In this document: positions 42,596 through 51,119 of the stretch, in pieces
Layout: every line of letters starts with the position of its first letter
Numbering within the stretch: position 1 is the stretch's first letter
NCBI RefSeq assembly: GCF_002078505.1
Contig: NZ_LUAV01000032.1
Span: 62,001 to 126,000 of the forward strand
Direction of reading: 5' to 3'
Length of the DNA: 64,000 nt
From: Ensifer aridi
GTDB lineage: Bacteria > Pseudomonadota > Alphaproteobacteria > Rhizobiales > Rhizobiaceae
Notes under the pieces: model-generated
Seen by the model: only the letters and a program-made list of their open reading frames with translations
Databases searched by the model: none
What the model was told of the DNA's origin: nothing
Translations under genes and position numbers: made by a program

Positions 42596-43840
42596 ATGCC
42601 TATGCTACCGAAACGGACCTTGCGCGTCGGCTTCGTCGGAACCGGCTTCATCGCGCATTTTCATTTGAAATCGCTGGTTGGCGTGCGCAACGTCGAGGTG
42701 ACCGGCGTCTACAGCCGCAAGGCAGAAAACCGTGCGCGCTTCGTCAGTGAAGTCGAGGCGCTCGATCTCGGCAGTTGCCGCGCGCATGAGAGCCTCGAAT
42801 CGCTCGTCTCCGCGGGCGATGTCGATGCCGTCTGGATTCTCTCGCCGAACTACACGCGGCTCGAGGTGATGCGCACCCTGCACGAGGAGATCAAGGCGGG
42901 GCGGAGCAAGGTCTTCGCCGTTGCCTGCGAAAAGCCGCTCGCGCGCACCGTCGCGGAAGCGCGCGAAATGCTGCGTCTCGCTGAGGACGCGGGCCTCAAC
43001 CACGGCTATCTGGAAAACCAGGTCTTCTCGACGCCGGTGGCGCGCGGCAAGGAAATCATTTGGCGCCGCGCCGCTGCTGCTACCGGCAGGCCCTATCTCG
43101 CGCGTGCAGCGGAGGAGCATTCCGGCCCGCACGAGCCTTGGTTCTGGCAGGGCGATAAGCAGGGCGGCGGGGTACTTTCCGACATGATGTGCCACAGCGT
43201 CGAGGTGGCTCGCCATCTCCTGACCGCCCCCGGCGCGCCGCGCAATTCCCTGAAGGTGAAGTCGGTGAACGGCACCGTCGCCAACCTGAAATGGACTCGG
43301 CCCGGCTATGCCGATCAACTGCGCAAACGTTTCGGAAGCGAGGTCGACTATCGCAAGCGCCCGGCGGAGGATTTCGCCCGGGCGACGGTGACGCTCGAGG
43401 ATCAGGACGGCCACGAACTGATAATCGAGGCGACGACCTCCTGGGCCTATGTCGGAGCCGGCTTACGCATCCAGCTCGAGCTTCTCGGGCCGGAATATGC
43501 GCTGGAATACAATTCGCTCGGCACGGGACTGAAGATCTTCCTGTCGCGCGCGGTGGAAGGGTCCGAAGGCGAGGATCTCGTCGAAAAGCAGAATGCCGAG
43601 CAGGGGCTGATGCCGGTGCTCGAGGACGAGGCCGGCGTTTATGGCTATACGGACGAAAACCGTCACATGGTCGAATGCTTCCGCAAGGGAATAAAGCCGC
43701 TCGAGACCTTCGAGGATGGCCTTGCCGTGGTCGAGATCCTGATGGGGCTTTACCGTTCGTCCGAGATTGGCGCGACGCTCCATTTTCCGGCGCCGGAGCT
43801 GGAGAACTACGTTCCGGTCGTGGCGCGCGTGAGGCCATAA
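42596..43840 (+). CDS. Gfo/Idh/MocA family oxidoreductase
   Basis: A 414-residue NAD(P)-dependent sugar or inositol-type dehydrogenase. N-terminal Rossmann start LRVGFVGTGFIAHFHLKSLV, lysine motif EKPLARTVAEAREML, and C-terminal GFO_IDH_MocA domain. It probably oxidises the sugar or derivative imported by the ABC system just upstream. GGGAGG precedes the ATG. Confidence 0.92.
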   Translation: MPMLPKRTLRVGFVGTGFIAHFHLKSLVGVRNVEVTGVYSRKAENRARFVSEVEALDLGSCRAHESLESLVSAGDVDAVWILSPNYTRLEVMRTLHEEIKAGRSKVFAVACEKPLARTVAEAREMLRLAEDAGLNHGYLENQVFSTPVARGKEIIWRRAAAATGRPYLARAAEEHSGPHEPWFWQGDKQGGGVLSDMMCHSVEVARHLLTAPGAPRNSLKVKSVNGTVANLKWTRPGYADQLRKRFGSEVDYRKRPAEDFARATVTLEDQDGHELIIEATTSWAYVGAGLRIQLELLGPEYALEYNSLGTGLKIFLSRAVEGSEGEDLVEKQNAEQGLMPVLEDEAGVYGYTDENRHMVECFRKGIKPLETFEDGLAVVEILMGLYRSSEIGATLHFPAPELENYVPVVARVRP

Positions 43841-43861
43841 TTAGTTGACTCAGTCCACTAA
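43841..43861. promoter_or_regulatory. MarR-type operator
   Basis: A 21-bp near-palindrome directly after the oxidoreductase stop codon: TTAGTTGACT, central C, AGTCCACTAA; nine of ten arm positions match. It is 36 bp before the MarR-GNAT gene and is typical of such operators in rhizobia. Confidence 0.7.
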
Positions 43862-43897
43862 TGGAGCGAAGATTGCCCGACTGGGAGGACGTCGGAG

Positions 43898-44836
43898 ATG
43901 CAGGTCGATCGGAGCGCGCTTATCGGCGAAATCAGGCGTTTCAACCGCTTCTATACGCGCACGATCGGCCTCCTCGACGAGACGCTGACGGAAAGCGCCT
44001 TTACGCTGACTGAGGCGCGCGTTCTGTTCGAGCTCGGTCATAGGGACGGCCCGGCAGCATCGGAAATCGCCGCGGAACTGCGTCTCGACCCGGCCTATCT
44101 CGCGCGCATCCTGCGCAAGTTTGCCGCCGACGGGCTGACCAAGGCGCATGCCGACGGTGCCGATCGTCGGCGCCGCATATTGTCGCTGACGAATAAGGGC
44201 AGGGCGGCGCTCGCAGAACTCCAGGCAGCAGCCGAAAGGGACATAGCGCGGCTGGTCCGCAATCTTTCCGACGAGAAGCTCCGCGAACTCGAAGGAGCGC
44301 TCGGCAAGACGATGGAATTGCTGCGTGGATCTCCCGCAGAGGGACCGGCGATATTGCTGCGTTCCCACCGTATCGGCGATATCGGCTGGGTCGTTCAGCG
44401 CCAGGCCATGCTTTATGCCGAGGAATATGGCTGGGACATCACCTATGAGGCCCTGGCGGCGGAGATCGGCGCTGCCTTCATTCGCAATTTTCGTGAGGGC
44501 CGCGACTTCTGCTGGATTGCCGAGCTTGATGGAGCGCCGGTCGGCGCAGTCTTCCTCGTTCATGAGAATGACGAGACCGCAAGGTTGCGTCTGCTCCATG
44601 TCGAGCGCGCCGCGCGCGGCCTTGGCATCGGTAAGCGGCTTGTCGACGCCTGCATCGAACAGGCGCGCGCCTCAGGATATCGGCGCGTGGTGCTTTGGAC
44701 GAACGATGTCCTCGCTTCGGCGCGGGCTATCTATGAGCGCGCGGGATTCCGGCTTGTCGCCGAGGAGAGGCACCTGAGCTTCGGCAAGCATCTGGTGGGC
44801 CAGACTTGGCAACTGGCGCTCACAGGGACGGAGTGA
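43898..44836 (+). CDS. MarR-GNAT fusion (bifunctional regulator/N-acetyltransferase)
   Basis: A 312-residue fusion. The N-terminal MarR winged helix (LTEARVLFELGHRDGPAASE, LRLDPAYLARILRKFAADGL, RRRRILSLTNKGRAALAE) is linked to a GNAT acetyltransferase (ARLRLLHVERAARGLGIGKR, with the RGLGIG acetyl-CoA loop). The architecture is a known family in rhizobia. It likely represses itself via 43841-43861. The acetylated substrate is unknown. Confidence 0.92.
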   Translation: MQVDRSALIGEIRRFNRFYTRTIGLLDETLTESAFTLTEARVLFELGHRDGPAASEIAAELRLDPAYLARILRKFAADGLTKAHADGADRRRRILSLTNKGRAALAELQAAAERDIARLVRNLSDEKLRELEGALGKTMELLRGSPAEGPAILLRSHRIGDIGWVVQRQAMLYAEEYGWDITYEALAAEIGAAFIRNFREGRDFCWIAELDGAPVGAVFLVHENDETARLRLLHVERAARGLGIGKRLVDACIEQARASGYRRVVLWTNDVLASARAIYERAGFRLVAEERHLSFGKHLVGQTWQLALTGTE

Positions 44837-44885
44837 AAATTCAACGGCGGGAGGATGAGATGACTGAAGAGAGTGGAGCGCGGCC

Positions 44886-45653
44886 ATGCTGATCCGCGAC
44901 AAAGTATTTCTGGTGACCGGCGGCGGCTCCGGACTAGGGGCGGCCGTCGCCCGGATGTTCGTCGTCGAAGGGGCCAATGTCGTCATCGCCGACATCAATG
45001 CGGAGGCGGGCTCGGGGATGGCGGGGGAGCTTGGAGCGCGTGTCCGCTTCGTCAGGACGGATGTCACGAGCGAAGCGGAAGGTGCCACGGCCGTCGACGC
45101 GGCGATCGGGAGTTTCGGCCGGCTCGACGGGCTCGTGAACTGCGCCGGCATCGCGCCCGGCGAGAAGGTGCTCGGCCGCGACGGGCCGCACCGTCTCGAA
45201 AGCTTCTCGAAGGCGATCGCCATCAATTTGATCGGCACCTTCAACATGATCCGGCTCGCAGCCGCGGCGATCGCGAGGCAAGAGGCGAATGCCGAGGGCG
45301 GGCGCGGCGTGATCGTCAACACCGCCTCGATCGCTGCCTTCGACGGACAGATCGGCCAGGCGGCCTATGCGGCATCGAAAGGCGGCGTCGTCGCAATGAC
45401 GCTGCCGATCGCACGCGAGCTCGCCCGCCACGGCATTCGCGTCGTGTCGATCGCGCCCGGCATCTTCGAAACGCCGATGATGGCCGGCATGCCGCAGGAG
45501 GTGCAGGATTCGCTCGGCAAGAGCGTGCCCTTCCCGCCGCGCCTCGGCCGTCCGGCGGAATATGCTGCGCTGGTCAAGCACATCTGCGAGAACGACATGC
45601 TGAACGGCGAGATCATTCGCCTGGACGGCGCCCTGCGAATGGGCGCGCGATAG
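44886..45653 (+). CDS. Short-chain dehydrogenase, 3-hydroxyacyl-CoA dehydrogenase type II-like
   Basis: A 255-residue classical SDR: VTGGGSGLGAAVARM (NAD-binding TGxxxGxG), NCAG motif in LVNCAGIAPGEK, catalytic YAASKGG with Ser in VNTASIAAFDGQIGQ. Sequence style (HGIRVVSIAPGIFETPMMAG) resembles HSD17B10-like 3-hydroxyacyl-CoA dehydrogenases. It acts on a fatty or branched-chain hydroxyacyl-CoA, or another alcohol. Confidence 0.9.
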   Translation: MLIRDKVFLVTGGGSGLGAAVARMFVVEGANVVIADINAEAGSGMAGELGARVRFVRTDVTSEAEGATAVDAAIGSFGRLDGLVNCAGIAPGEKVLGRDGPHRLESFSKAIAINLIGTFNMIRLAAAAIARQEANAEGGRGVIVNTASIAAFDGQIGQAAYAASKGGVVAMTLPIARELARHGIRVVSIAPGIFETPMMAGMPQEVQDSLGKSVPFPPRLGRPAEYAALVKHICENDMLNGEIIRLDGALRMGAR

Positions 45654-45654
45654 G

Positions 45655-45790
45655 CGCGTCCACGAGCGGGATGTGCAAGCCCGATGTCTCGATCGCTTCT
45701 GCGAGCGCACGCGGCGGGAAGTCCTCCGGGCCCAGCCACATGAGCGGCTCCGACGCCGGCTCGGTCGAGCGAGCCGCCAAGAAATTAGGG
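45655..45790 (-). pseudogene. Possible remnant of a hydroxypyruvate-isomerase-like gene
   Basis: The minus strand reads about PLMWLGPEDFPPRALAEAIE then TSGLHIPLVDAP without an own start or end. The pattern resembles the early part of TIM-barrel sugar isomerases (PEDFPPxALxxALxxTGL). Short and judged by eye only, so tentative. Confidence 0.25.
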
Positions 45791-45851
45791 CCGTGCGGGC
45801 GCAGCCTCCGGTAGTAGCTGCAGCGTACTAAAACTCAGTCTCGGGCAAGCC

Positions 45852-46028
45852 ATGACCTTTAAAGCTTCAATTCCGTCGATGGAGCTCCAATGGTCGACGC
45901 TGGTTCCAGCATCCGGCCGGAGCGACATGCCAGCAGCATGCTCAATGGCGTTGAAGCTGTCGCAAGCACAGTTGCACCGCCTCCTGCGGCTGGTGGCAGA
46001 ACAACGCGCTGCGAAAGGCTTGCAGTAA
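45852..46028 (+). CDS. Short ORF preceding and overlapping the repeat gene
   Basis: A 58-residue frame (MTFKASIPSMELQWSTLVPA to RAAKGLQ) that ends TAATG, where the overlapping ATG at 46028 begins the internal start of the repeat protein. It could be a leader that couples translation, or a chance frame if the repeat protein starts at 45890. No family is known. Low confidence. Confidence 0.3.
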   Translation: MTFKASIPSMELQWSTLVPASGRSDMPAACSMALKLSQAQLHRLLRLVAEQRAAKGLQ

Positions 46029-49000
46029 TGACCGTTTCTTCCCTGAGCCCCAATCAGATCAGGTCTCTTCCGAGCACAGCGATCGCTGCCTGGAGCGCGG
46101 ACGACGTCGCGGGGTTGACTCCCGCACAGGTCAGTGCGCTCTCCTCTTCTCAGATTGCCGCCCTGAAGGCCGACGGCGTCGCTAGGCTCACGAGCACGCA
46201 GGTAAACGCGATATTGCCGAAGGCCATCATCGGCCTGACTTTGGACCAACTCGCCGCCCTGACGACAGACAGAATCGCAACCCTGGCCACGCCTCAGGTT
46301 GCCGCACTCAGCACGGCACAGATTACGGCCCTGACGACAGCCCAGGCGGACGCTCTGACGTCCTCTCAGGTTGGAAGCCTCAGCGCCTCGCAAATTGCGG
46401 CGCTTAGCACCGAAGACCTCGCGACGTTTTCAACGGCGGATATCGCAGCGATCAACCCGGCGGCCATACGGGGGCTGTCCCCGGAAAAAATTGCTGGACT
46501 CACCCTGGAGCAGATCGGCGCTCTGACACCGGCCCAGATTGCGGCTTTGAAGCCCGACCAGATCGCCGCTTTGACCCCTTCGCAGGTCGGCGTCTTGAAT
46601 GCAGCGCAGATCCGCGCCTTGAGCGCGATCCAGTTTGCTGCTCTGACGACCGCCAGTATCGCCGCACTCTCCACCGAACAAGTGGACGCCCTGAACACGA
46701 AAGCGGTTCCGGGCCTGACCGCCACCCAGATCGCTGCCCTGACGCCTAGCCAAATAGACGCCTTCTCCCCCGCACAAATTGGAGCCCTGACCGCGACGCA
46801 GGTCGCGGCGCTCAGCAGCGAAGACCTCGCGACCTTCTCGGCTGCGGATATCGCGGCGGTCAACACGAAAGCGATACCGGGACTGTCCGCCGCTAGCGTA
46901 GCGGCTCTCACGCCGGAGCAGATTTCCGCCTTGACGCCGCTCCAGATCGCCGCGCTCAAGGCTAACCAGATCGGGGCTCTGACTCCGACGCAAGCAGGTG
47001 CGTTGACGACCGCGCAGATCCGCACCCTGAGCTCGATCCAGATCGGTGCCCTGACGACCGGCAGTATTGCGGCTCTCTCGGCGGAGCAGATTGCCGCCGT
47101 GAACACGAAGGCGATCGTGGGTCTGACACCAACACAGATCGCAGGCTTCAGCACGGCCCAGGCGGAGGCCTTGACCACCTCTCAGGTCGCACGCCTGAGC
47201 GCGGCGCAGGTCGCGGCGCTCAGTTCCGAAAATCTGGCAGCCTTCTCGTCCGATGATATTGCGGCGATCAGCGCGACCGCAATTTCCGGACTGTCAAGCG
47301 CGAGTGTCGCCGCACTGACGTTGGAGCAGGTTTCCGCCTTGACGGCAGTTCAGATCGCAGCGCTGAAGAGCAACCAGATCGCAGCTTTGACCCCGACGCA
47401 GATCGACGTCTTGTCGGCGGCGCAGATCCGCGCCTTGAGCGCGACGCAGCTTGCTGCTCTGCCGACCGATAGGATTGCCACACTCTCGACCGACCAGATT
47501 GCTGCCCTCAACACCAGGGCGGTCGCCGGTCTGACGCCAGCGCAGATTGCGGCCTTGACCACCACTCAGACCGAGGCTTTGACCTCCGGTCAGATTGCGA
47601 ATCTCGGCTCGAAGCAGGTCGCGGCGCTAAGCGCCGCAGCCTTAGAGACCTTTTCAGCGGCCGAGATCGCGGCGATCAGCGCCACGGCAATTTCGGGGCT
47701 GGGCCCGGAAACGCTTGCCACCCTCGCCCCGGAGCAGATCGCGGCCCTGACGCCGGCTCAAATAGCAGGCCTGAAGCCGAACCAGATCGGTGCTCTTGCC
47801 CCGTTTCAGATCGGGGCCTTGACGACGGCGCAGGTCGGCGCGTTGAGCGCGGCTCAGGTTGCCGCTCTGACGACCGACCAGATTGCGGCATTTTCGACCG
47901 ACCAGATCGCCGCCCTGAGCGCGAAGGCCGTCGCCGGCCTGACCCCAACCCAGGTCGCAGCTTTGACCCCCGGCCAAGTAGACGCCTTCTCCGCCGCGCA
48001 AATCGGGGCTCTGGGCCTGGCGCAGGTGGCGGCGCTTACCTCCGAGCAGCTCACGGCTTTTTCGGCTGACGAGATCGCGGCGATCGGGGCGAAGGCGATA
48101 CCGGGATTGTCGAACGAAAATATTGCGGCACTCACACCAGACCAGGTCTCCGCCCTTACGTCGGGGCAGATCGCGGCACTGAAAGCCAGTCAGGTCGGGG
48201 CGCTGACGCCCGCGCAGGTCGACGCCTTGACGGCGACGCAGATCCGGGCTTTGAGCACTGCACAGGTAGCCGCTCTGACGACCGACAGCGTTGCGGCACT
48301 CTCCAGCGAACAGATCGCCGCTTTGAACACGAAGGCGGTCGCGGGTCTTACTGCCGCTCAGATCGCGGCCCTCACGGCTGTCCAGTTGGAGGCCTTGACC
48401 GCCTCTCAGGTGGCCGGCCTCGGTTCGGCACAAGTCGCGGCGCTTAGCGCCGAAGACCTGGCTAGCTTCTCGATCGATGAGATCGCAGCGCTCACCGGAA
48501 CTGCAATTTCCGGACTCTCCGCCGAAATCATTGCTGCACTTAGCTTGGAGCAGGTCTCTGCCCTGAAGCCGGCCCAAATCGCCGGACTGAAAGCCAGCCA
48601 GATCGCGGCCTTGACGCCCGCTCAGGTCGCGGCGCTGACGACCACGCAGATCGGCGCCTTGACTGCTCTCCAAGTTGCCGCTCTGACGCCTGAAAGTATT
48701 GCGACACTCTCCACCGCTCAGATCGCCGCCCTCAACACGAAGACGATCCCCGGCTTGACCGCCGGCCAGGTCGCAGCCTTGAACCCCGGTCAGGTTGACA
48801 CCCTCTCCAGCGCGCAAATCGGTGCGCTCACCTCGACCCAGATCGCGGCGCTTACCACCGCACATCTGGCGACGTTCTCGGCGGCTGACATCGCCGCGAT
48901 CAGTGCGGCCGCAATTTCGGGGCTCTCCAACGAAAATGTTGCCGCACTCACGATCGAGCAGGTCTCCGCCCTGACGCCGGCTCAAATCACGGGCTTGAAG

Positions 49001-50269
49001 CCCGCTCAAATCGCTGCCCTCACCCCTTCACAGATGAATAGCTTGACGGCAACGCAGATCGGGGCCTTGACCGCGACGCAGGTTGCGAGCCTCAGCAATG
49101 AAAAAATTGCTGCACTCTCCACCGACCAGATTGCCGCTCTCGATGCGAAGGCGGTCGCGAGTCTGACCGTTGCCCAGATTGCAGCGCTCACCACCGTTCA
49201 GCTCGACGCCTTCTCCACCGCTCAGATCGGAGCACTCACCTCGGGGCAGATCGCGGCGCTTACCACCCAACACCTGGCAACTCTCTCTCCGGCCGATTTC
49301 GCGGCAATCAGCACGCCCGCGATTTCGGGACTCTCCGCCGAGAACGTTTCGGCGCTCACCTTAGAGCAGGTGTCCGCGATGACGTCCGGCCAGACCGCCG
49401 CATTGAAGGCAAGCCAGATCGAGGCGCTTAGTCCGTCGCAGGTGGGCGCCTTCACGGCAGCACAGATCCGCTCCTTGAGCGCTACCCAGGTAGCCGCGCT
49501 GACGACCGGCAGCATCGCTGCGCTATCGACCGAACAGGTTGCCGCCGTCGACACGCGGGCGGTCACGGGCCTCACTCCCGGACAGATCGCCGCCCTCGCG
49601 CCCAGCCAGATCGATGCTTTCTCCATGGCGCAGATCGGAGCGCTTACCTCCGCACAGGTCGCGGCGCTCGCCGCGGAAGACCTCGCAACCTTCTCGACAG
49701 CGGATATCGGCGCGATCAGCGCGACAGCCATAACGGGATTGTCTCCCGAAAATATCGCCGCGCTCGATCTTGAACAGACGGCGGCCTTGAAGCCGGCGCA
49801 GGTCGCAAACCTCGGCTACTATCAGCTGCGTGCCTTGAGTTCAGACCAGCTGGGCGCCTTCAGCCCGGCACAGATCGGCGCCCTCAACGCACTGCAGGTC
49901 GCAGCTTTGGGTACCGACAAGATCGCCGCACTTTCCGCCGATCAGATTGCCGCTCTCGATCCGAAGGCGGTTGCGGGCCTCACCACCACACAGATCGGTG
50001 CCTTGACCACTGCCCAAACGGAGGCCCTGACCCCGTCACAGGTCGCAAGCCTCAGTGCGGCGCAGGTCGAGGCGCTCGGAACCGAGGATCTGATAGTATT
50101 CTCGACGGGCGACATTGCGGCCATCAGGCCGGCCGCAATCTCCGGCCTTTCCAGGACAGATATTCTCAGCCTCAGGCGCGATCAGTTGCAGGCCATCACC
50201 ACACCGCAGGTCGAGGCGATGGATTCAAACCAAATCGCGGCAATAATCGCGGCTTATGAGGCGTTCTGA
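45890..50269 (+). CDS. Giant two-level octapeptide repeat protein
   Basis: A 1,459-residue protein made almost wholly of an 8-residue unit with consensus (S/T)-P/T-x-Q-(I/V)-x-A-L. There are about 175 units: a leader of 15, nine full 17-unit super-repeats (46406-50077), then seven more and a tail IAAYEAF. Each unit has a Ser/Thr followed three places later by Gln, like a helix N-cap box, then I-x-A-L, so a chain of very short helices is plausible. Only Ala, Leu, Thr, Ser, Gln, Ile are common; Cys is absent from the array and Trp appears once. No signal peptide, transmembrane helix or catalytic domain is visible. ATG 45890 has GGAG 5 nt upstream; 46028 is an alternative just before the array. 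I do not recognise a function. Confidence 0.85.
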   Translation: MVDAGSSIRPERHASSMLNGVEAVASTVAPPPAAGGRTTRCERLAVMTVSSLSPNQIRSLPSTAIAAWSADDVAGLTPAQVSALSSSQIAALKADGVARLTSTQVNAILPKAIIGLTLDQLAALTTDRIATLATPQVAALSTAQITALTTAQADALTSSQVGSLSASQIAALSTEDLATFSTADIAAINPAAIRGLSPEKIAGLTLEQIGALTPAQIAALKPDQIAALTPSQVGVLNAAQIRALSAIQFAALTTASIAALSTEQVDALNTKAVPGLTATQIAALTPSQIDAFSPAQIGALTATQVAALSSEDLATFSAADIAAVNTKAIPGLSAASVAALTPEQISALTPLQIAALKANQIGALTPTQAGALTTAQIRTLSSIQIGALTTGSIAALSAEQIAAVNTKAIVGLTPTQIAGFSTAQAEALTTSQVARLSAAQVAALSSENLAAFSSDDIAAISATAISGLSSASVAALTLEQVSALTAVQIAALKSNQIAALTPTQIDVLSAAQIRALSATQLAALPTDRIATLSTDQIAALNTRAVAGLTPAQIAALTTTQTEALTSGQIANLGSKQVAALSAAALETFSAAEIAAISATAISGLGPETLATLAPEQIAALTPAQIAGLKPNQIGALAPFQIGALTTAQVGALSAAQVAALTTDQIAAFSTDQIAALSAKAVAGLTPTQVAALTPGQVDAFSAAQIGALGLAQVAALTSEQLTAFSADEIAAIGAKAIPGLSNENIAALTPDQVSALTSGQIAALKASQVGALTPAQVDALTATQIRALSTAQVAALTTDSVAALSSEQIAALNTKAVAGLTAAQIAALTAVQLEALTASQVAGLGSAQVAALSAEDLASFSIDEIAALTGTAISGLSAEIIAALSLEQVSALKPAQIAGLKASQIAALTPAQVAALTTTQIGALTALQVAALTPESIATLSTAQIAALNTKTIPGLTAGQVAALNPGQVDTLSSAQIGALTSTQIAALTTAHLATFSAADIAAISAAAISGLSNENVAALTIEQVSALTPAQITGLKPAQIAALTPSQMNSLTATQIGALTATQVASLSNEKIAALSTDQIAALDAKAVASLTVAQIAALTTVQLDAFSTAQIGALTSGQIAALTTQHLATLSPADFAAISTPAISGLSAENVSALTLEQVSAMTSGQTAALKASQIEALSPSQVGAFTAAQIRSLSATQVAALTTGSIAALSTEQVAAVDTRAVTGLTPGQIAALAPSQIDAFSMAQIGALTSAQVAALAAEDLATFSTADIGAISATAITGLSPENIAALDLEQTAALKPAQVANLGYYQLRALSSDQLGAFSPAQIGALNALQVAALGTDKIAALSADQIAALDPKAVAGLTTTQIGALTTAQTEALTPSQVASLSAAQVEALGTEDLIVFSTGDIAAIRPAAISGLSRTDILSLRRDQLQAITTPQVEAMDSNQIAAIIAAYEAF
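46406..50077 (+). repeat. Nine 408-bp tandem super-repeats (17 octapeptides each)
   Basis: Copies start every 408 bp: 46406, 46814, 47222, 47630, 48038, 48446, 48854, 49262, 49670; a tenth, cut after seven units, starts at 50078. Each begins with an xxEDLATF-like unit and has position-specific units: 3 ends AISGL/AIPGL, 5 TLEQVSAL, 7 KPxQIAAL, 9 AAQIRAL, 13 NTKAVxGL, 16 AQIGAL. All nine have exactly 17 octads, with no indel. DNA copies are clearly diverged in codons, so expansion is not recent. Confidence 0.92.
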
Positions 50270-50331
50270 TCAGCGACGCGCGCTTGGCATTCAGCGGGTG
50301 CGTAGCGTCTGAACTCTGAAAATCGCATGGG

Positions 50332-50781
50332 TCAGCGCTGCTGGCCGTCCGCCGATTTGCCGAGGACTTCGACGACCATGACATCGAAGACCAGGTCCTG
50401 GCCGGCAAGCGGGTGATTGCCGTCCACCGTCACTTGCTCGTCAGCGACGCCCGTGACGGTGACGGCCACCTGCCGGCCATCACCGGCGGTTCCCTGGAGT
50501 CTGGTCCCGACCGCGACCCCTTCGGGGACCGCCGAGCGCGGCACTATCTGCACTTTTGAATCGTCGTGAAGGCCATAGGCGTCCTCGGCGGCGATGGCGA
50601 CCGTGTTCAATTCTCCGACGGCCATGCCGCTGATTTGGCGATCGAGACCGGGAATGATCTCGCCCGCGCCGACCTGGAATTCGAGCGGCTCGCCGCCTTG
50701 AGAAGAATCGACCGCGGAGCCGTCCGCCAGCTTGGCAGTGTAGTGAATGCGAACGACGTCGCCGTTCTTTACTTCGGTCAT
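50332..50781 (-). CDS. FKBP-type peptidyl-prolyl isomerase, SlyD-like
   Basis: A 149-residue protein starting VKNGDVVRIHYTAKLADGSA, with FKBP core (GEPLEFQVGAGEIIPGLDRQ) and an insert-in-flap domain (VTVDGNHPLAGQDLVFDVMV) typical of SlyD. It isomerises proline bonds and may act as a chaperone. It lacks the His/Cys-rich metal tail of E. coli SlyD. It is convergent with the repeat gene. Confidence 0.92.
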   Translation of the reverse strand: MTEVKNGDVVRIHYTAKLADGSAVDSSQGGEPLEFQVGAGEIIPGLDRQISGMAVGELNTVAIAAEDAYGLHDDSKVQIVPRSAVPEGVAVGTRLQGTAGDGRQVAVTVTGVADEQVTVDGNHPLAGQDLVFDVMVVEVLGKSADGQQR

Positions 50782-51119
50782 GTCTCGCTCTCGACTTGTG
50801 CTTGAGGAAAATTGCGGCCGCGGGTCTCACAGACCCATTGCGCCGGGCGATATGCCGGGCATGCCGGCATCCATGTCAGCAAAAATCTAGAGCGCCGACG
50901 GCAAATGTAAACCGCAGCGATACGAATGCGTCTGTCTTGGCCGGGAGCAGGGCGCGGGCGATGGCACCGACTCGGCTCATAAACTAATCGTTACCTCCGC
51001 ACCTCTTCAAACGATCGTGTACGTATGATTAACGGACGCTTAACACCTTCGCGGGAAACGTGCGTGTTCGTTTTCTGTTTGCAGCCTTCGACCTTAATCC
51101 AACCGGGCGAGCCTCGAGC
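50782..51119. other. Intergenic stretch between FKBP and L,D-transpeptidase genes
   Basis: About 340 bp holding two divergent promoters. The plus frame from GTG 51060 could extend the next gene by 20 residues. I see no further gene, repeat or RNA. Confidence 0.45.

Noticed and set aside
46366..49731. Long minus-strand open frames opposite the repeat gene (such as 47654-49009)
   Set aside because: They mirror the 24-bp DNA period of the plus-strand array; stop-free antisense frames are a by-product of the repeated codons.
45890..50269. CRISPR array or DNA-level satellite
   Set aside because: The periodicity is in the protein: codons differ between copies, there are no spacers, and the frame is kept.
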